Shown here: positions 53,018 through 62,023 of the stretch, one piece after another
How positions within the stretch are numbered: the first letter of the stretch is position 1
Layout of the letters: every line of letters begins with the position of its first letter
NCBI RefSeq assembly: GCF_000378965.1
Contig: NZ_KB900536.1
Span: 941,583 to 1,005,582, forward strand
Length of the DNA stretch: 64,000 nt
From: Thioalkalivibrio thiocyanodenitrificans ARhD 1
GTDB taxonomy: Bacteria > Pseudomonadota > Gammaproteobacteria > Ectothiorhodospirales > Ectothiorhodospiraceae
Reading direction: 5' to 3'
The notes under the pieces: generated by a model
Databases searched by the model: none
The model's input: only the letters and a program-made list of their open reading frames with translations
Told to the model about the DNA's origin: nothing
Program-made: the position numbers and the translations under genes

Positions 53018-53050
53018 TAACAACGGACAACGGACCACTGACAACGGACC
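53018..53050 (-). repeat. Heptad-repeat half-arm upstream of the four-helix-bundle gene
   Basis: ACAACGGACAACGGACCACT then GACAACGGACC; same units as the other heptad elements. Ends exactly at the T-run of the terminator that follows. Confidence 0.8.
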
Positions 53051-53084
53051 AAAAAAAACCCCGGACCCTTGCGGGTGCCGGGGC
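53051..53084 (-). terminator. Strong rho-independent terminator
   Basis: Minus-strand CCCCGGCACCCGCAAGGGTC, then CGGGG and eight T residues: stem CCCCGG/CCGGGG with an inner CCC/GGG pair and a GCAA loop. It would stop transcription from the manB side. The stretch 53085-53345 upstream of it on the minus strand has no gene and could be a small RNA. Confidence 0.8.
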
Positions 53085-53366
53085 GGGCCAATCCGTGGCC
53101 AGTCTATGGTGATTGCAGCGTTCCATACGCGATCCGTCGAATCCATTCCCGGAGCATCCGTGCCCCGGCACTGCCCGGAAATCCCTTTCCCGGATCGCGG
53201 CACTATGATCCCGGCTGGGCTGTTGACACGTAAACCCTCGATCCACGGCGCTTTTGTAGGATTCGGCCCCAACGCTCGTAGGACCGGCCCGATCGGGAGG
53301 CTATCCGTCGTCAGATGCAACCGCCAACGGGCAGGGCGTACAGATCGCGCGCGGATTGTGCCGCCC

Positions 53367-53773
53367 CGTAGGAGCCCGTTCCTCCGGGCGATGGCTGGCC
53401 CCGGAAGCGATCGCCCACGGGAGTGGGCTCCTACAGGGGGGCGTCCAAGTGTCATCGGAGCCTTCCGGGCGAAAGGCCGGGGCGTGGAATACCCGTTGTA
53501 GGAGCCCGGTCCCCCGGGCGATGGCTGGCCCCGGGGATGATCGCCCACGGGAGTGGGCTCCTACAGGGGGGCGTCCAGGTGTCGTCGGAGCCTTCCGGGC
53601 GAAAGGCCGGGGCGTGGAATACCCGTTGTAGGAGCCCGGTCCCCCGGGCGATGGCTGGCCCCGGGGATGATCGCCCACGGGAGTGGGCTCCTACAGGGGG
53701 GCATCCAGGTGTCGTCGGAGCCTTCCGGGCGAAAGGCCGGGGCGTGGAAATCCCGTTGTACGAACCCCCGGCC
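53367..53773. repeat. REP block with about 130-bp period
   Basis: Four forward GTAGGAGCCC... units and their inverted partners GGGAGTGGGCTCCTAC, separated by linkers that share CCTTCCGGGCGAAAGGCCGG. The last unit is degenerate (GTACGAACCCCCGGCC). Lies between the terminator and the manB stop. Confidence 0.9.
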
Positions 53774-53792
53774 AGCCCCCTGGGCGAACAAT

Positions 53793-55178
53793 CTACCGAG
53801 AGCCCACAATGAGGTCACGGATCTCGATTGTCTTTGATTTCAGCAGATCGGCGTCGCGGCGGGTTTCCACGTTCAGGCGAATGACGGGTTCCGTGTTGGA
53901 GCCCCGCAGGTTGAAGCGCCAGGTGTCGAACTCCATGCTGAGGCCGTCGGTGCGGTCGACGGCGGGGGACTCGGACTGATAGCGGGATTCGATTCGGGCG
54001 ATGGTGTCGCGGACACTGTCCACGTGGAAGTTGATCTCTCCGCTGCAGGGATAGGCCGCCATGCGCGCGTCGACCAGGTCGGCCAGGGGACGGGGCTTTC
54101 CGCCCTCGGCACTATCCGCGGAGGCACACATGCGTTCGGTGATGAGCAGCCAGGGAATCATGCCGGAGTCGCAATAGGCGAAATCCCGGAAGTAGTGATG
54201 TGCGCTCATCTCGCCGCCGTAGACGGCATCCTCCAGGCGCATGCGCTCCTTGATGAAGGCATGGCCTGTCTTGCTCATGACGGGGATGCCGCCCGCGGCG
54301 GTGACCTGTTCGATGGTGTTCCAGGTCAGTCGGGGATCGTGGATGATCTTTGCGCCCGGATACTTGGCAAGCATGACCTCCGCAAGCAGACCCACCAGAT
54401 AATAGCCCTCGATGAAGCGGCCGTCGGCATCGAACAGGAAGCAGCGGTCGAAGTCGCCATCCCAGGCGATGCCCATATCCGCACCGCATTCCCGAACCGC
54501 GTTCGCCGTGACCGCCCGGTTCTCGGGCAGCAACGGATTGGGGATACCGTTGGGAAAGCGGCCGTCCGGTTCGTGGTGGATGCGCGTGACCTGAAACGGC
54601 AGATGCTCGGCAATGGCATCGAAGACCGGGCCTGCTGCGCCGTTGCCTGCGTCGACCACAAGGTGCAGAGGCTGAAGCGCCGCCACGTCGACAAGCGAGA
54701 GCACACGCCGGACGTAGCCGGCAATGACGTCCAGCGGCTCATCCCTTCCACGGTCCGTAGCATCCGGAAACTCCCCCTTACGAACGAGCTGCTCGATTTC
54801 CCTGAGACCACTGTCGCCGCTGATGGGGATCGCCTCTTCCCGTACCAGCTTCATGCCGTTGTAGTCGATGGGATTGTGGCTCGCGGTCACCATGATGCCT
54901 CCGCCCATGCCGGGCAGGGAGGCCGCGTGATAGACGATCTCGGTACCGCACAGGCCGAGGCTTCGGGTATCCACGCCTGCATCGTTCAGGCCCCGGATAA
55001 CGGCTTCGGCCAATTCGGGGCTGGTGAGCCGCATGTCCTGCCCTACGGCCACGGGGCCCGACGGTCCGATGACCCGTGCATAGGCACGGCCGATGCGGTA
55101 GGCCAGCTCCGGATTGAGTTCGTCCGGGATACGACCCCGGATGTCGTAGGCTTTGAAACAGGGCAGGGTCTGTGACAT
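53793..55178 (-). CDS. manB: Phosphomannomutase (phosphoglucomutase-like)
   Basis: 461 residues, AlgC/ManB type. Phosphoserine loop [17 protein letters not shown] near residue 100, metal site AWDGDFDRC near 245, substrate loop [12 protein letters not shown] near 330, and phosphate-binding [11 protein letters not shown] near 430; all intact. Converts mannose-6-phosphate to mannose-1-phosphate for ManC, and may also act on glucose. Flanked by REP blocks rather than by operon partners. Confidence 0.95.
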   Translation of the reverse strand: MSQTLPCFKAYDIRGRIPDELNPELAYRIGRAYARVIGPSGPVAVGQDMRLTSPELAEAVIRGLNDAGVDTRSLGLCGTEIVYHAASLPGMGGGIMVTASHNPIDYNGMKLVREEAIPISGDSGLREIEQLVRKGEFPDATDRGRDEPLDVIAGYVRRVLSLVDVAALQPLHLVVDAGNGAAGPVFDAIAEHLPFQVTRIHHEPDGRFPNGIPNPLLPENRAVTANAVRECGADMGIAWDGDFDRCFLFDADGRFIEGYYLVGLLAEVMLAKYPGAKIIHDPRLTWNTIEQVTAAGGIPVMSKTGHAFIKERMRLEDAVYGGEMSAHHYFRDFAYCDSGMIPWLLITERMCASADSAEGGKPRPLADLVDARMAAYPCSGEINFHVDSVRDTIARIESRYQSESPAVDRTDGLSMEFDTWRFNLRGSNTEPVIRLNVETRRDADLLKSKTIEIRDLIVGSR

Positions 55179-55214
55179 GCGGTGCTATCCATTTTGTTGC
55201 ATTTGGGTGGGAGG

Positions 55215-55324
55215 CAATTGCCCACGGGAGTGGGCTCCTACAGGGGGTTTTCGTAGGAGCCCGGTCCTCCGGGCGATGGCTGGCCCCCGGGAAAATGATC
55301 GCCCGGAGGACCGGGCTCCTACGA
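55215..55324. repeat. REP units between manB and the split RAYT
   Basis: One inverted unit (CCCACGGGAGTGGGCTCCTA), one forward GTAGGAGCCCGGTCCTCCGG unit and one reverse CGGAGGACCGGGCTCCTACG unit. Mirror-image units lie on the far side of the split RAYT at 58168. Confidence 0.85.
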
Positions 55325-55879
55325 GAATCGCGGACCGGCGCGGCTCACAACCAGGCGGCATCCCAATGAGGATAATCTCGTCGCAGTAGGGACGCCGGTT
55401 ACCCGGCGCCCCCTGCACAGATCCCGGCGTGCGGTTTTCCCGCACCGGGCTCTTCAATCATGCTCACATTCGTAGAAGCAGCAATGCTGCTCATAGATAG
55501 TCCCTGCAAGAAGGTTGGCTCGTCGTACTCCGGCCCTACATTGTCCGGCGCGAGTTGCCTTTGCAAGCTACACATGACTGTCACTCCCTTCCCCATGTGA
55601 TCGGCCCTACCGTCTCCGAGTACTATGGAGTGATCCGACTCCCCATCGGCCTTCAAGCCAGCCTCCCGTTTGTAGCGGTCCGCTGTACTTTACCCTTCCC
55701 TTGGAGCCCATGGGGCCTCCCGCGTTCATGACGCATCTCTTGTTACATGCCGCAGCTTGAGAACTCCGCCGGCTCTCTACAGGCTCACCAATGCGCCTGC
55801 TTCGTATGGGCTTCACGCGCGTTACAACGCTGGCCAACCGTGAACCGCCCCGGGAATTGCGGAGGCTGGTTGGTTTAAG

Positions 55880-56731
55880 TCAAGCCGCCATTACGGCCTG
55901 ACTGGCGAGTTGCCGATAGTAGTTTGCCTCAGCTTCCACCGGCGGAATATACCCCAAGGGCTCCATCAACCTCTGATGATTGAACCAGGACACCCATTCC
56001 AGCGTCGCCAGCTCCACCGACTCCCTGGACCTCCAGGGGCCGCGGCGATGGATCAGTTCCGCCTTGTACAGGCCGTTGATGGTCTCGGCCAAGGCATTGT
56101 CGTAGCTGTCGCCACGGCTGCCGACCGACGGCTCGATACCGGCTTCGGAAAGTCGCTCCGTGTAGCGAATGCTGACGTATTGCGACCCGCGGTCGGAGTG
56201 ATGGATCAGGGCATCGTTATGCTCGGGCTGCCGAGCGTAGAGCGCCTGCTCCAGGGCATCGAGCACGAAGTCCGTGGTCATGGTGCAGCTGACGCGCCAT
56301 CCCACGATGCGCCGTGCGAAGACGTCGACAACGAAGGCCACGTACAGCCATCCCTGCCAGGTCGAAACGTAGGTGAAGTCCGACACCCAGAGCTGGTTGG
56401 GGCGCTCGGCCTGGAACTGCCGATTAACCCGATCCAACGGACATGGCGCCGATCGGTCCGCCACGGTGGTGCGAACCGTCTTGCCACGGCGTGCCCCCTG
56501 CAAGCCCAGGCGGCGCATGAGCCGCTCCACGCTACAGCGCGCCACGGAAACACCTTCGCGGTTGAGTTGCTTCCAGACCTTGTCGGCGCCGTAGACCTGG
56601 AGGTTGGCCTCCCAGACACGCTCAATGTGTGGAACCAGCCGCTCATCGCGCTTGGCCCGGGCACTGCGCAGATCCGGATTGCGCCGCCGGGCCGCATGGC
56701 GCCGGTAGGCCGATGGGGCAACCTGCAACAC
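55880..56731 (-). CDS. IS3 transposase OrfB (IS51-like)
   Basis: 283 residues from the first ATG-like start, but the open frame extends upstream through VEPICKVLQVAPSAYRRH to the slippery site, so the functional product is an OrfAB fusion. DDE motifs: LWVSDFTYVSTW, ALIHHSDRGSQYVS and DSYDNALAETINGLYKAE. Intact. Confidence 0.93.
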   Translation of the reverse strand: MLQVAPSAYRRHAARRRNPDLRSARAKRDERLVPHIERVWEANLQVYGADKVWKQLNREGVSVARCSVERLMRRLGLQGARRGKTVRTTVADRSAPCPLDRVNRQFQAERPNQLWVSDFTYVSTWQGWLYVAFVVDVFARRIVGWRVSCTMTTDFVLDALEQALYARQPEHNDALIHHSDRGSQYVSIRYTERLSEAGIEPSVGSRGDSYDNALAETINGLYKAELIHRRGPWRSRESVELATLEWVSWFNHQRLMEPLGYIPPVEAEANYYRQLASQAVMAA

Positions 56732-56784
56732 TTTGCAGATCGGCTCGACCCCATAGGCGTCCCGGTGCTGATCGATGTAGGCGT

Positions 56785-57108
56785 TTACGACTTCAGTTTG
56801 CGGTCGAGCTCCGCCTGCGCGAAAAAAGCGCTGGCGGTACGCAGGATCTCATTGGCGCGCCGTAACTCCTTGTTCTCGCGCTCCAGGTCCTTGATGCGCT
56901 GCGTCTCGGCCGTGGTCATGCCTGGCCGCGCACCCGCATCAATCTCCGCTCGCCTGACCCACTCCAGCAGCGTCTGTGGCACGCAGCCGATCTTTGGGGC
57001 TATCGACTCCACAACCGCCCACAGCGACGGGTACTCCCCACGGTGCTCCTGGACCATCCGCACCGCCCGCTCACGGACCTCAGGTGAAAACTTGTTTGAC
57101 TTGTTCAT
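56785..57108 (-). CDS. IS3 transposase OrfA
   Basis: 107 residues: helix-turn-helix [20 protein letters not shown] and [17 protein letters not shown], then leucine-zipper [20 protein letters not shown]. Ends after the TTTTTTC run; a -1 slip there continues into OrfB. Confidence 0.93.
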   Translation of the reverse strand: MNKSNKFSPEVRERAVRMVQEHRGEYPSLWAVVESIAPKIGCVPQTLLEWVRRAEIDAGARPGMTTAETQRIKDLERENKELRRANEILRTASAFFAQAELDRKLKS

Positions 57109-57568
57109 GGCTCCATTCTCTCAAGAGTTGGAGCCTCCGCGATACCCGGGGCGGTTCACCGGGACTGTTCATTTCGAAGCGATTCCATCTCTAAGGAGCT
57201 ACGTCTCCAAACGGCCTGCAACATACCCTGTGTACGCTTCACCTCTCTTGTTCACGCATGCTCCAGTCTTCGTGACCAAGGCACCGTTCCGCCAGAGGCG
57301 CAACACTCGGTAATGGTGGGTGGTTCACCCTTACCATGTCGGGACTCTCACCCGACCAGATGCGCCACGCTTTGCGCGGCGCGCCAACGCTTGCCACCAA
57401 CCCGGCGCGCAGGGGGTTGGCCACGATATATCGCGCCCAGGCCCGCACGTCGTCTTCCTTTCTCAATGCGTGATCATGAAAACCCTTCTGCCAGACCCGG
57501 CGCCCGACACGGCGGCTGCTCATGGCCTTGACGTCGCGAACCACCGCAGACAGGTCATGACCCGGCCG

Positions 57569-57832
57569 AGTGTCGTGTCCCACAAATAACTTGCCATTCA
57601 GCGCGACTGTGCGGGCGTGTGGCCAGGCACGCTTGCGCAGGAATGGCCACCCCCTTTCAAGCAAGCGTAACACCGCCACACGCCCGCACAGCCGCGCCCG
57701 AAGGGAGCCCCGCAAAAACGCCAATGCGGCGTTGCACACCTTGCCAAGGGCCTGCCATTGCCTGCGGTGTGCGCCTTGCCTTGGCGCTTTTGCGGGGCTC
57801 TGAATGGCAAGTTATTTGTGGGACACGACACT
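57569..57832. mobile_element. Structured MITE with perfect 32-bp terminal inverted repeats
   Basis: 264 bases inserted in the RAYT coding sequence. The 32-base ends (57569-57600 and 57801-57832) are exact inverted repeats containing GTGTCGTGTCCCACAAATAA. Two inner hairpins: arm 1 pairs CTGTGCGGGCGTGTGGC (57607-57623) with 57675-57691, extended by CACGCTTGC/GCAAGCGT; arm 2 pairs 57705-57724 with 57781-57800 (19 of 20). The whole folds as a three-way junction. No ORF of its own and no clear target duplication. Confidence 0.88.
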
Positions 57833-58167
57833 AGCCGCATCAGCCAATGCAGGTGATCGGGCATCACCACGTAGGCCAGGGTCTCGGCGCGTTGCAGATC
57901 CCGCTGCTCACGAAGCACCCGAACCACGGCCCTTGCCGGTGGAAACTCCGAGAAATACGCGCGCCGGTCGCGGGTGACCGTGGTGACCGCATACACCTGA
58001 CCCGGAACCGAGACGCGCCCGACGCGCAGGCGTCGCCCGTGAGGCTGAAGAGACATGGTGGACCTCCTGTCCGTTGAAATCTCATCCCTGGGTCGGCCCT
58101 GCGCGAAGCCGCCTGGCTACAAGGGCCTCCCCCAACAAAATACCTGTCCCGAGGTCATTCATCCACC

Positions 58168-58433
58168 GTGTAGGAGCCCACTCCCGTGGGCGATCGCCGG
58201 AGGTCCGACCTATCGCCCGGGGGACCGGGCTCCTACGGGAGGATCCCGGGGCTCCGTTATCGCCCGGGGGACCGGGCTCCTACGGTCGGGATCCTCGGAG
58301 GCTCCGTTATCGCCCGGGGGACCGGGCTCCTACGGTGGGGATCCCGGGGCTCCGTTATTGCCCGGGGGACCGGGCTCCTACGGAACCGCCGGCCAGGCCC
58401 CTGTAGGAGCCCACTCCCGTGGGCGATCGCACT
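58168..58433. repeat. REP block upstream of the split RAYT
   Basis: Forward TGTAGGAGCCCACTCCCGTG units at both ends, with four reverse CGCCCGGGGGACCGGGCTCC units between, each followed by TACGG and GGATC linkers. Lies between the RAYT start (58056) and the epimerase stop (58445). Confidence 0.9.
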
Positions 58434-58444
58434 GCCACCCTACC

Positions 58445-59452
58445 TCAGCAGTTGTAGAACTCCCGATACCATTTCACGAAATTTGCCACGCCCTGCTCTA
58501 CGCTGGTTTCTGGCTTGTAACCCGTGTCGTCGACCAGGTCCCGGACGTCGGCGTAGGTGTCGGGGACGTCGCCGGGCTGGAGCGGCAGCAGGTTCTTCTC
58601 GGCCTTCCTGCCCAGGCACTGCTCCAGGACCTCGATGTAGTGCGTCAGCTCGACGGGGTTGTTGTTGCCGATGTTGTAGAGCCGATACGGTGCATAGCTG
58701 GTGGCGGAGTCGGGATCGTCTCCCGACCAGTCCGGGTTCGGCCCGGGGATCCGGTCCAGCGCCCGGATCACGCCCTCGACGATGTCGTCGATATAGGTGA
58801 AATCGCGCCGGTGCCTGCCGTAGTTGAAGACGTCGATGGGCCTGCCGGCGAGGATGTTCTTCGTGAACAGAAACAGCGCCATGTCCGGCCGCCCCCAGGG
58901 GCCGTAGACGGTGAAGAACCGCAGGCCGGTGGTGGGCAGCCCGTACAGGGAGCTGTAGGTGTGGGCCATGAGTTCGTTGGCCTTCTTGCTGGCCGCATAG
59001 AGGCTCATGGGGTGATCCACGTTGTCGTGCGCCGTGAACGGCATGCGGGTGTTGGCGCCGTAGACGGAACTGGACGAGGCGTAGACCAGGTGTTCGACGC
59101 CGTGATGGCGGCAGCCTTCCAGGATGTTCACGAATCCCACCAGGTTGGTGTCCACGTAGGCATGGGGATTCTCGATGGAGTAGCGCACGCCGGCCTGGGC
59201 GGCCAGGTTGACCACCCGGTCCGGCTTGTGGGCGGCAAAGGTGTCCTCCATGGCGTCGCGGTCGCTGATATCGGCGCGCACGTCGGTGAAGCCCGGCTCC
59301 CCAACCACCCGGGCGAGCCGGGCCTTCTTGAGATTGACGTCGTAATAGTCGTTGAGGTTGTCGATGCCGACCACCTCGTCGCCCCGCGCCAGGAGGCGCA
59401 GGGCCAGGGCATTGCCGATGAAACCGGCGGTGCCGGTGATGAGGACCTTCAT
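58445..59452 (-). CDS. NAD-dependent epimerase (UDP-glucuronate 4-epimerase-like)
   Basis: 335 residues. [15 protein letters not shown] for [20 protein letters not shown] typical of the UDP-glucuronate 4-epimerase group (LspL/Cap1J), ASSSSVYG and [11 protein letters not shown] (Tyr-x3-Lys). Product would be UDP-galacturonate. UDP-GlcNAc/Glc 4-epimerases are the alternative, but the YYDVNLK and [15 protein letters not shown] segments favour the uronate type. Separate from the following HepT by about 21 bases. Confidence 0.9.
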   Translation of the reverse strand: MKVLITGTAGFIGNALALRLLARGDEVVGIDNLNDYYDVNLKKARLARVVGEPGFTDVRADISDRDAMEDTFAAHKPDRVVNLAAQAGVRYSIENPHAYVDTNLVGFVNILEGCRHHGVEHLVYASSSSVYGANTRMPFTAHDNVDHPMSLYAASKKANELMAHTYSSLYGLPTTGLRFFTVYGPWGRPDMALFLFTKNILAGRPIDVFNYGRHRRDFTYIDDIVEGVIRALDRIPGPNPDWSGDDPDSATSYAPYRLYNIGNNNPVELTHYIEVLEQCLGRKAEKNLLPLQPGDVPDTYADVRDLVDDTGYKPETSVEQGVANFVKWYREFYNC

Positions 59453-59473
59453 TGCGGAATCCTTGAGATGGGC

Positions 59474-59905
59474 TCAGTCGGTGGCCGGATCGCTCAGCAT
59501 ACCGGCGTACAACCTGTACAGCTCCTGCAACGCGGGATACTTGTCGCACAGCACATCGTAGACCTGACCATGATCGAGACGGGCATAGTCGTGCACCAGC
59601 AGGATTCGAAACGCCGCCATGCCGTCCAGAGACCGGTACAACGCCTCCGGCAGCACATTGTGATCGAACAGGACGGCAAGCACGCCGGCGTAGGTGTCGG
59701 GCCGCGGGTAGCCGCGTTCGGCGATGATATGGTTGCCGATATCCAGAGCACTCTCCATCGCGAGGTGCAGGTAACGCTCGCCTGCACCACGCAGGATCGG
59801 GTCCCCGACAAACTCGTCCCGGAGCCGCGTCCTGATGGAATCCAGCAGACCGAGATACTCGCGAAATCGATCCAGCCGGGCGGCAAATGCCGTCTTGTCG
59901 ATCAT
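59474..59905 (-). CDS. hepT: HepT-like RNase toxin (DUF86)
   Basis: 143 residues, HEPN-domain protein with active-site R-x4-H-x-Y in FRILLVHDYARLD near residue 102. Preceding helices YLHLAMESALDIGNHIIAERG are the family signature. Cleaves RNA unless modified by its MntA partner, whose gene is upstream with an ATGA overlap. Confidence 0.92.
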   Translation of the reverse strand: MIDKTAFAARLDRFREYLGLLDSIRTRLRDEFVGDPILRGAGERYLHLAMESALDIGNHIIAERGYPRPDTYAGVLAVLFDHNVLPEALYRSLDGMAAFRILLVHDYARLDHGQVYDVLCDKYPALQELYRLYAGMLSDPATD

Positions 59906-60333
59906 GTCCGGCCAGCACCTGCAGAGGCCCTGAGCGCCGCGTCATGCGGTTCACGCAGGGCATGCGTATCGAAGTACTCCGACATGGCTCGAACCTCGAA
60001 CGGCACGCGCACCGAGTGGTCGCCCTTGAGCAGAATGCCATCGCAGATCACGTTGAATCGGAGAACAGGGGAGGCCTGCGCAAGGTCGATCAGATCGACA
60101 CGATCCGATCCGAGATACCTGCACAGGGCATCGTGGAGTCGGAGCCTGTCGTTGAAGTCATCGTCCCCGGGGCCGGAGAACCGCACGGCCACGTCCACGT
60201 CGCTGAGGGGCCCCGTGGTGCCACGCGCGGCCGAACCGAAAAGCCAGGCGAGTTCCACCCGGGGCTGCTCCTGGAAGAAGCTGCGCAGTCGGGCTGAAAG
60301 ATCCGGGCTGTTCGGCTGGAGGGTCATGGCCAT
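59902..60333 (-). CDS. mntA: MntA-like minimal nucleotidyltransferase antitoxin
   Basis: 143 residues (ATG 60327 would give 141). LAWLFGSAARGTTGPLSDVD is the GSx10DxD nucleotidyltransferase motif, with LRFNVICDGILLKG near the end. MntA AMPylates the Tyr of HepT. First of a two-gene operon. Confidence 0.92.
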   Translation of the reverse strand: MAMTLQPNSPDLSARLRSFFQEQPRVELAWLFGSAARGTTGPLSDVDVAVRFSGPGDDDFNDRLRLHDALCRYLGSDRVDLIDLAQASPVLRFNVICDGILLKGDHSVRVPFEVRAMSEYFDTHALREPHDAALRASAGAGRT

Positions 60334-60521
60334 GGGCTCATCGGCAATGAGGGCATTTTAACCGATTTGACGACGATCTCATTGACCGGATTCCGGATGC
60401 ATTCCCACGATCGGGCTGGCGCGAAGCGCAATCGATGTGCGGGCGCGGCGATCCGGCCGTAAACCAGCCGGGCCCGCCCGGGCGCCGCATGCCCGGCATC
60501 CGCTACGCGGCATTCCGAAGT

Positions 60522-61802
60522 CTAGAGACTCCAGTAACGCAGTTTCCCGCCCATGTCGCCCGGGCCGATGGCCGACTTCACGTCCACGAACACGCCGTCA
60601 TCCACCATCATGGCGGCCAGGCCCCGGGCGCCAAGTTCGAGGTACGGGCGATGCGTGACCGCGAGGATCAGGCCGTCCAGGTCATGGAAGGCCTCCAGGG
60701 GAGACAGTTCCAGGCCAAACTCGTCACGGGCCTCATCGGGGTCGGCGAGCGGGTCGTGAATCATGGGCTCGATACCGAACTGGCGCAGCTCCCTGACCAT
60801 GTCGGGCACACGCGAGTTGCGCAGGTCGGGGACGTTCTCCTTGAAACTGAGACCCAGGATGCCCACCCTGCCGTGCTTCACGGGGCGGTCCTGCCCGATG
60901 AGCATCTTGACCAGGTGCTGGACGATGTAGGGGCCCATGCCGTCGTTGATGCGCCGACCGGCCAGGATCACCTGGGGGTAGTAACCCACGGCCTTGGCCT
61001 TGGCGGTGAGGTAATAGGGATCGACGCCGATGCAGTGGCCCCCCACGAGTCCCGGACTGAAGGGCAGGAAATTCCACTTGGTGGCGGCGGCGGCGAGCAC
61101 GTCCCGGGAGCGGATGCCGAGCCGGTTGAAGATCATGGCCAGTTCGTTCATCAGCGCGATGTTGAGATCGCGCTGGGTGTTCTCGATCACCTTGGCGGCC
61201 TCGGCCACCTTGATGGAGGGCGCGCGGTGGATGCCAGCGGTGATGATCCGCCCGTAGGCTTCGGCCACGCGCGCCAGGGTCTGATCATCCTCGCCGGAGA
61301 CCACCTTCACGATGCGCTCCAGGGTATGTTCGCTGTCGCCCGGGTTGATCCGCTCGGGGGAATAGCCCAGCTTGAAATCCCTGCCCTGCGCCAGACCGGA
61401 AACACGCGCCAGAATGGGGCCGCAGACTTCCTCGGTGACCCCCGGATAAACGGTGGATTCGAACACCACCACCGCCCCGGGCGAGAGCGCCCTGCCCACG
61501 GTTTCGCAGGCGGCCATCACCGGGCGAAGGTCGGGCTGGCGGTTGTCGTCGATGGGGGTGGGGACCGTCACCACGAAGAAGGTGACGCCCTGCAGATCCG
61601 CCGGGTCCGTGGTGAAACGCACGGAAGCGGCAGCGAGTTCGTTCGGTGTGACCTCGCCGGTATGATCGCACCCCTCCCCGAGGGTGCGAACGCGCCGCTC
61701 GCTGACGTCGAAACCCACGGTATCCGGGTAGTGCCTCGCGAAACCCAGGGCCACTGGAAGGCCCACATACCCCAGGCCGATGACGCCGACTCTTTCCGTC
61801 AT
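60522..61802 (-). CDS. UDP-HexNAc 6-dehydrogenase (TviB/WbpO/WbpA-like)
   Basis: 426 residues from ATG 61802, eight bases after AGGA; ATG 61811 is too close. Rossmann GVIGLGYVGLPVALGF, then TVPTPIDDNRQPDL, YSPERINPGDSEH, and the catalytic cysteine in GLVGGHCIGVDPYYL near residue 265. Oxidises C6 of UDP-GlcNAc or UDP-GalNAc to the uronic acid. Makes UDP-HexNAcA for the polysaccharide. Stands alone next to the HepT-MntA module. Confidence 0.92.
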   Translation of the reverse strand: MTERVGVIGLGYVGLPVALGFARHYPDTVGFDVSERRVRTLGEGCDHTGEVTPNELAAASVRFTTDPADLQGVTFFVVTVPTPIDDNRQPDLRPVMAACETVGRALSPGAVVVFESTVYPGVTEEVCGPILARVSGLAQGRDFKLGYSPERINPGDSEHTLERIVKVVSGEDDQTLARVAEAYGRIITAGIHRAPSIKVAEAAKVIENTQRDLNIALMNELAMIFNRLGIRSRDVLAAAATKWNFLPFSPGLVGGHCIGVDPYYLTAKAKAVGYYPQVILAGRRINDGMGPYIVQHLVKMLIGQDRPVKHGRVGILGLSFKENVPDLRNSRVPDMVRELRQFGIEPMIHDPLADPDEARDEFGLELSPLEAFHDLDGLILAVTHRPYLELGARGLAAMMVDDGVFVDVKSAIGPGDMGGKLRYWSL

Positions 61803-62023
61803 GCTGCTCATCCTGTTTACAGGCGGATCCGGGGGCGAACGATAGCCCAAACGGACGGTGGGGGAAAAGGGGCGGGCGCAATGGCGCCCCGATCAGGATT
61901 CTGCCTACGCCGGCCCCGGGGAATACCTTGCGATCATGGAACAGCCCACTTGCCAGACGGGAAAGACTCGGGGACGCCGTGGATCAGGCAGTTGCACATC
62001 CGGGCAAGCGGGGGCGGCGCAGA

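Larger units (their letters stand above)
55841..57160 (-). mobile_element. IS3-family insertion sequence inside the group II intron
   Basis: 1,320 bases with ends TGAACCGCCCCGGGAATTGC (left) and, on the other strand, TGAACCGCCCCGGGTATCGC. Flanked by a 3-base direct repeat CCG. The intron sequence resumes on either side. Carries orfA and orfB; a TTTTTTC slippery run lies near 56824. Same family as the decayed copy at 32449-32963, and distinct from the IS3 at 26041. Confidence 0.95.
55386..57370 (-). mobile_element. Group II intron remnant (ORF mostly deleted)
   Basis: The 3' end is clear: a 34-base domain V hairpin at 55452-55419 (GAGCCCGGTGCGGGAAAACC with its GAAA loop, and CGCACGCCGGGATCT) and a domain VI hairpin GGGGGCGCCGGGTAACCGGC then GTCCCTAC, ending at 55386. 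Upstream, minus-strand GTCGGGTGAGAGTCCCGACA and GAACAAGAGAGGTGAAGCG sequences fit domain I of class-B/ML-type introns. Between them the maturase is reduced to MTVMCSLQRQL and a short tail; the reverse-transcriptase core is gone. The 5' edge is approximate. An IS3 copy is inserted inside it. Confidence 0.75.
55345..58056 (-). pseudogene. RAYT gene split by a MITE and a group II intron
   Basis: Read from ATG 58056: residues 1-75 (MSLQPHGRRL through VVMPDHLHWLMRL, with the HUH motif) are followed by an insertion at 57832-57569, then GHDLSAVVRDVKAMSSRRVG and YIVANPLRAGLVASVG (57568 to about 57375), then a group II intron, and finally RRDYPHWDAAWL and stop (55385-55345), the normal C-terminus of this RAYT group. 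This is the cognate type for GTAGGAGC REPs, which flank the gene on both sides. The gene is therefore broken twice. The exact 5' intron boundary is uncertain. Confidence 0.85.

Noticed and set aside
53125-53165. tmRNA-like GGATTCGACGG on the minus strand
   Set aside because: Only this short segment matches; there is no tRNA-like 5' or 3' half and only about 70 bases to the terminator.
57239-57739. Separate 166-residue minus-strand gene
   Set aside because: It is the C-terminal RAYT fragment joined to MITE and intron sequence; the MITE-derived N-terminus has no domain.
58440-60041. 533-residue reading frame over the epimerase gene
   Set aside because: It is a shadow frame covering epimerase and HepT genes, Arg/Gly/Pro-rich, without motifs; the 335-residue epimerase is the real gene.
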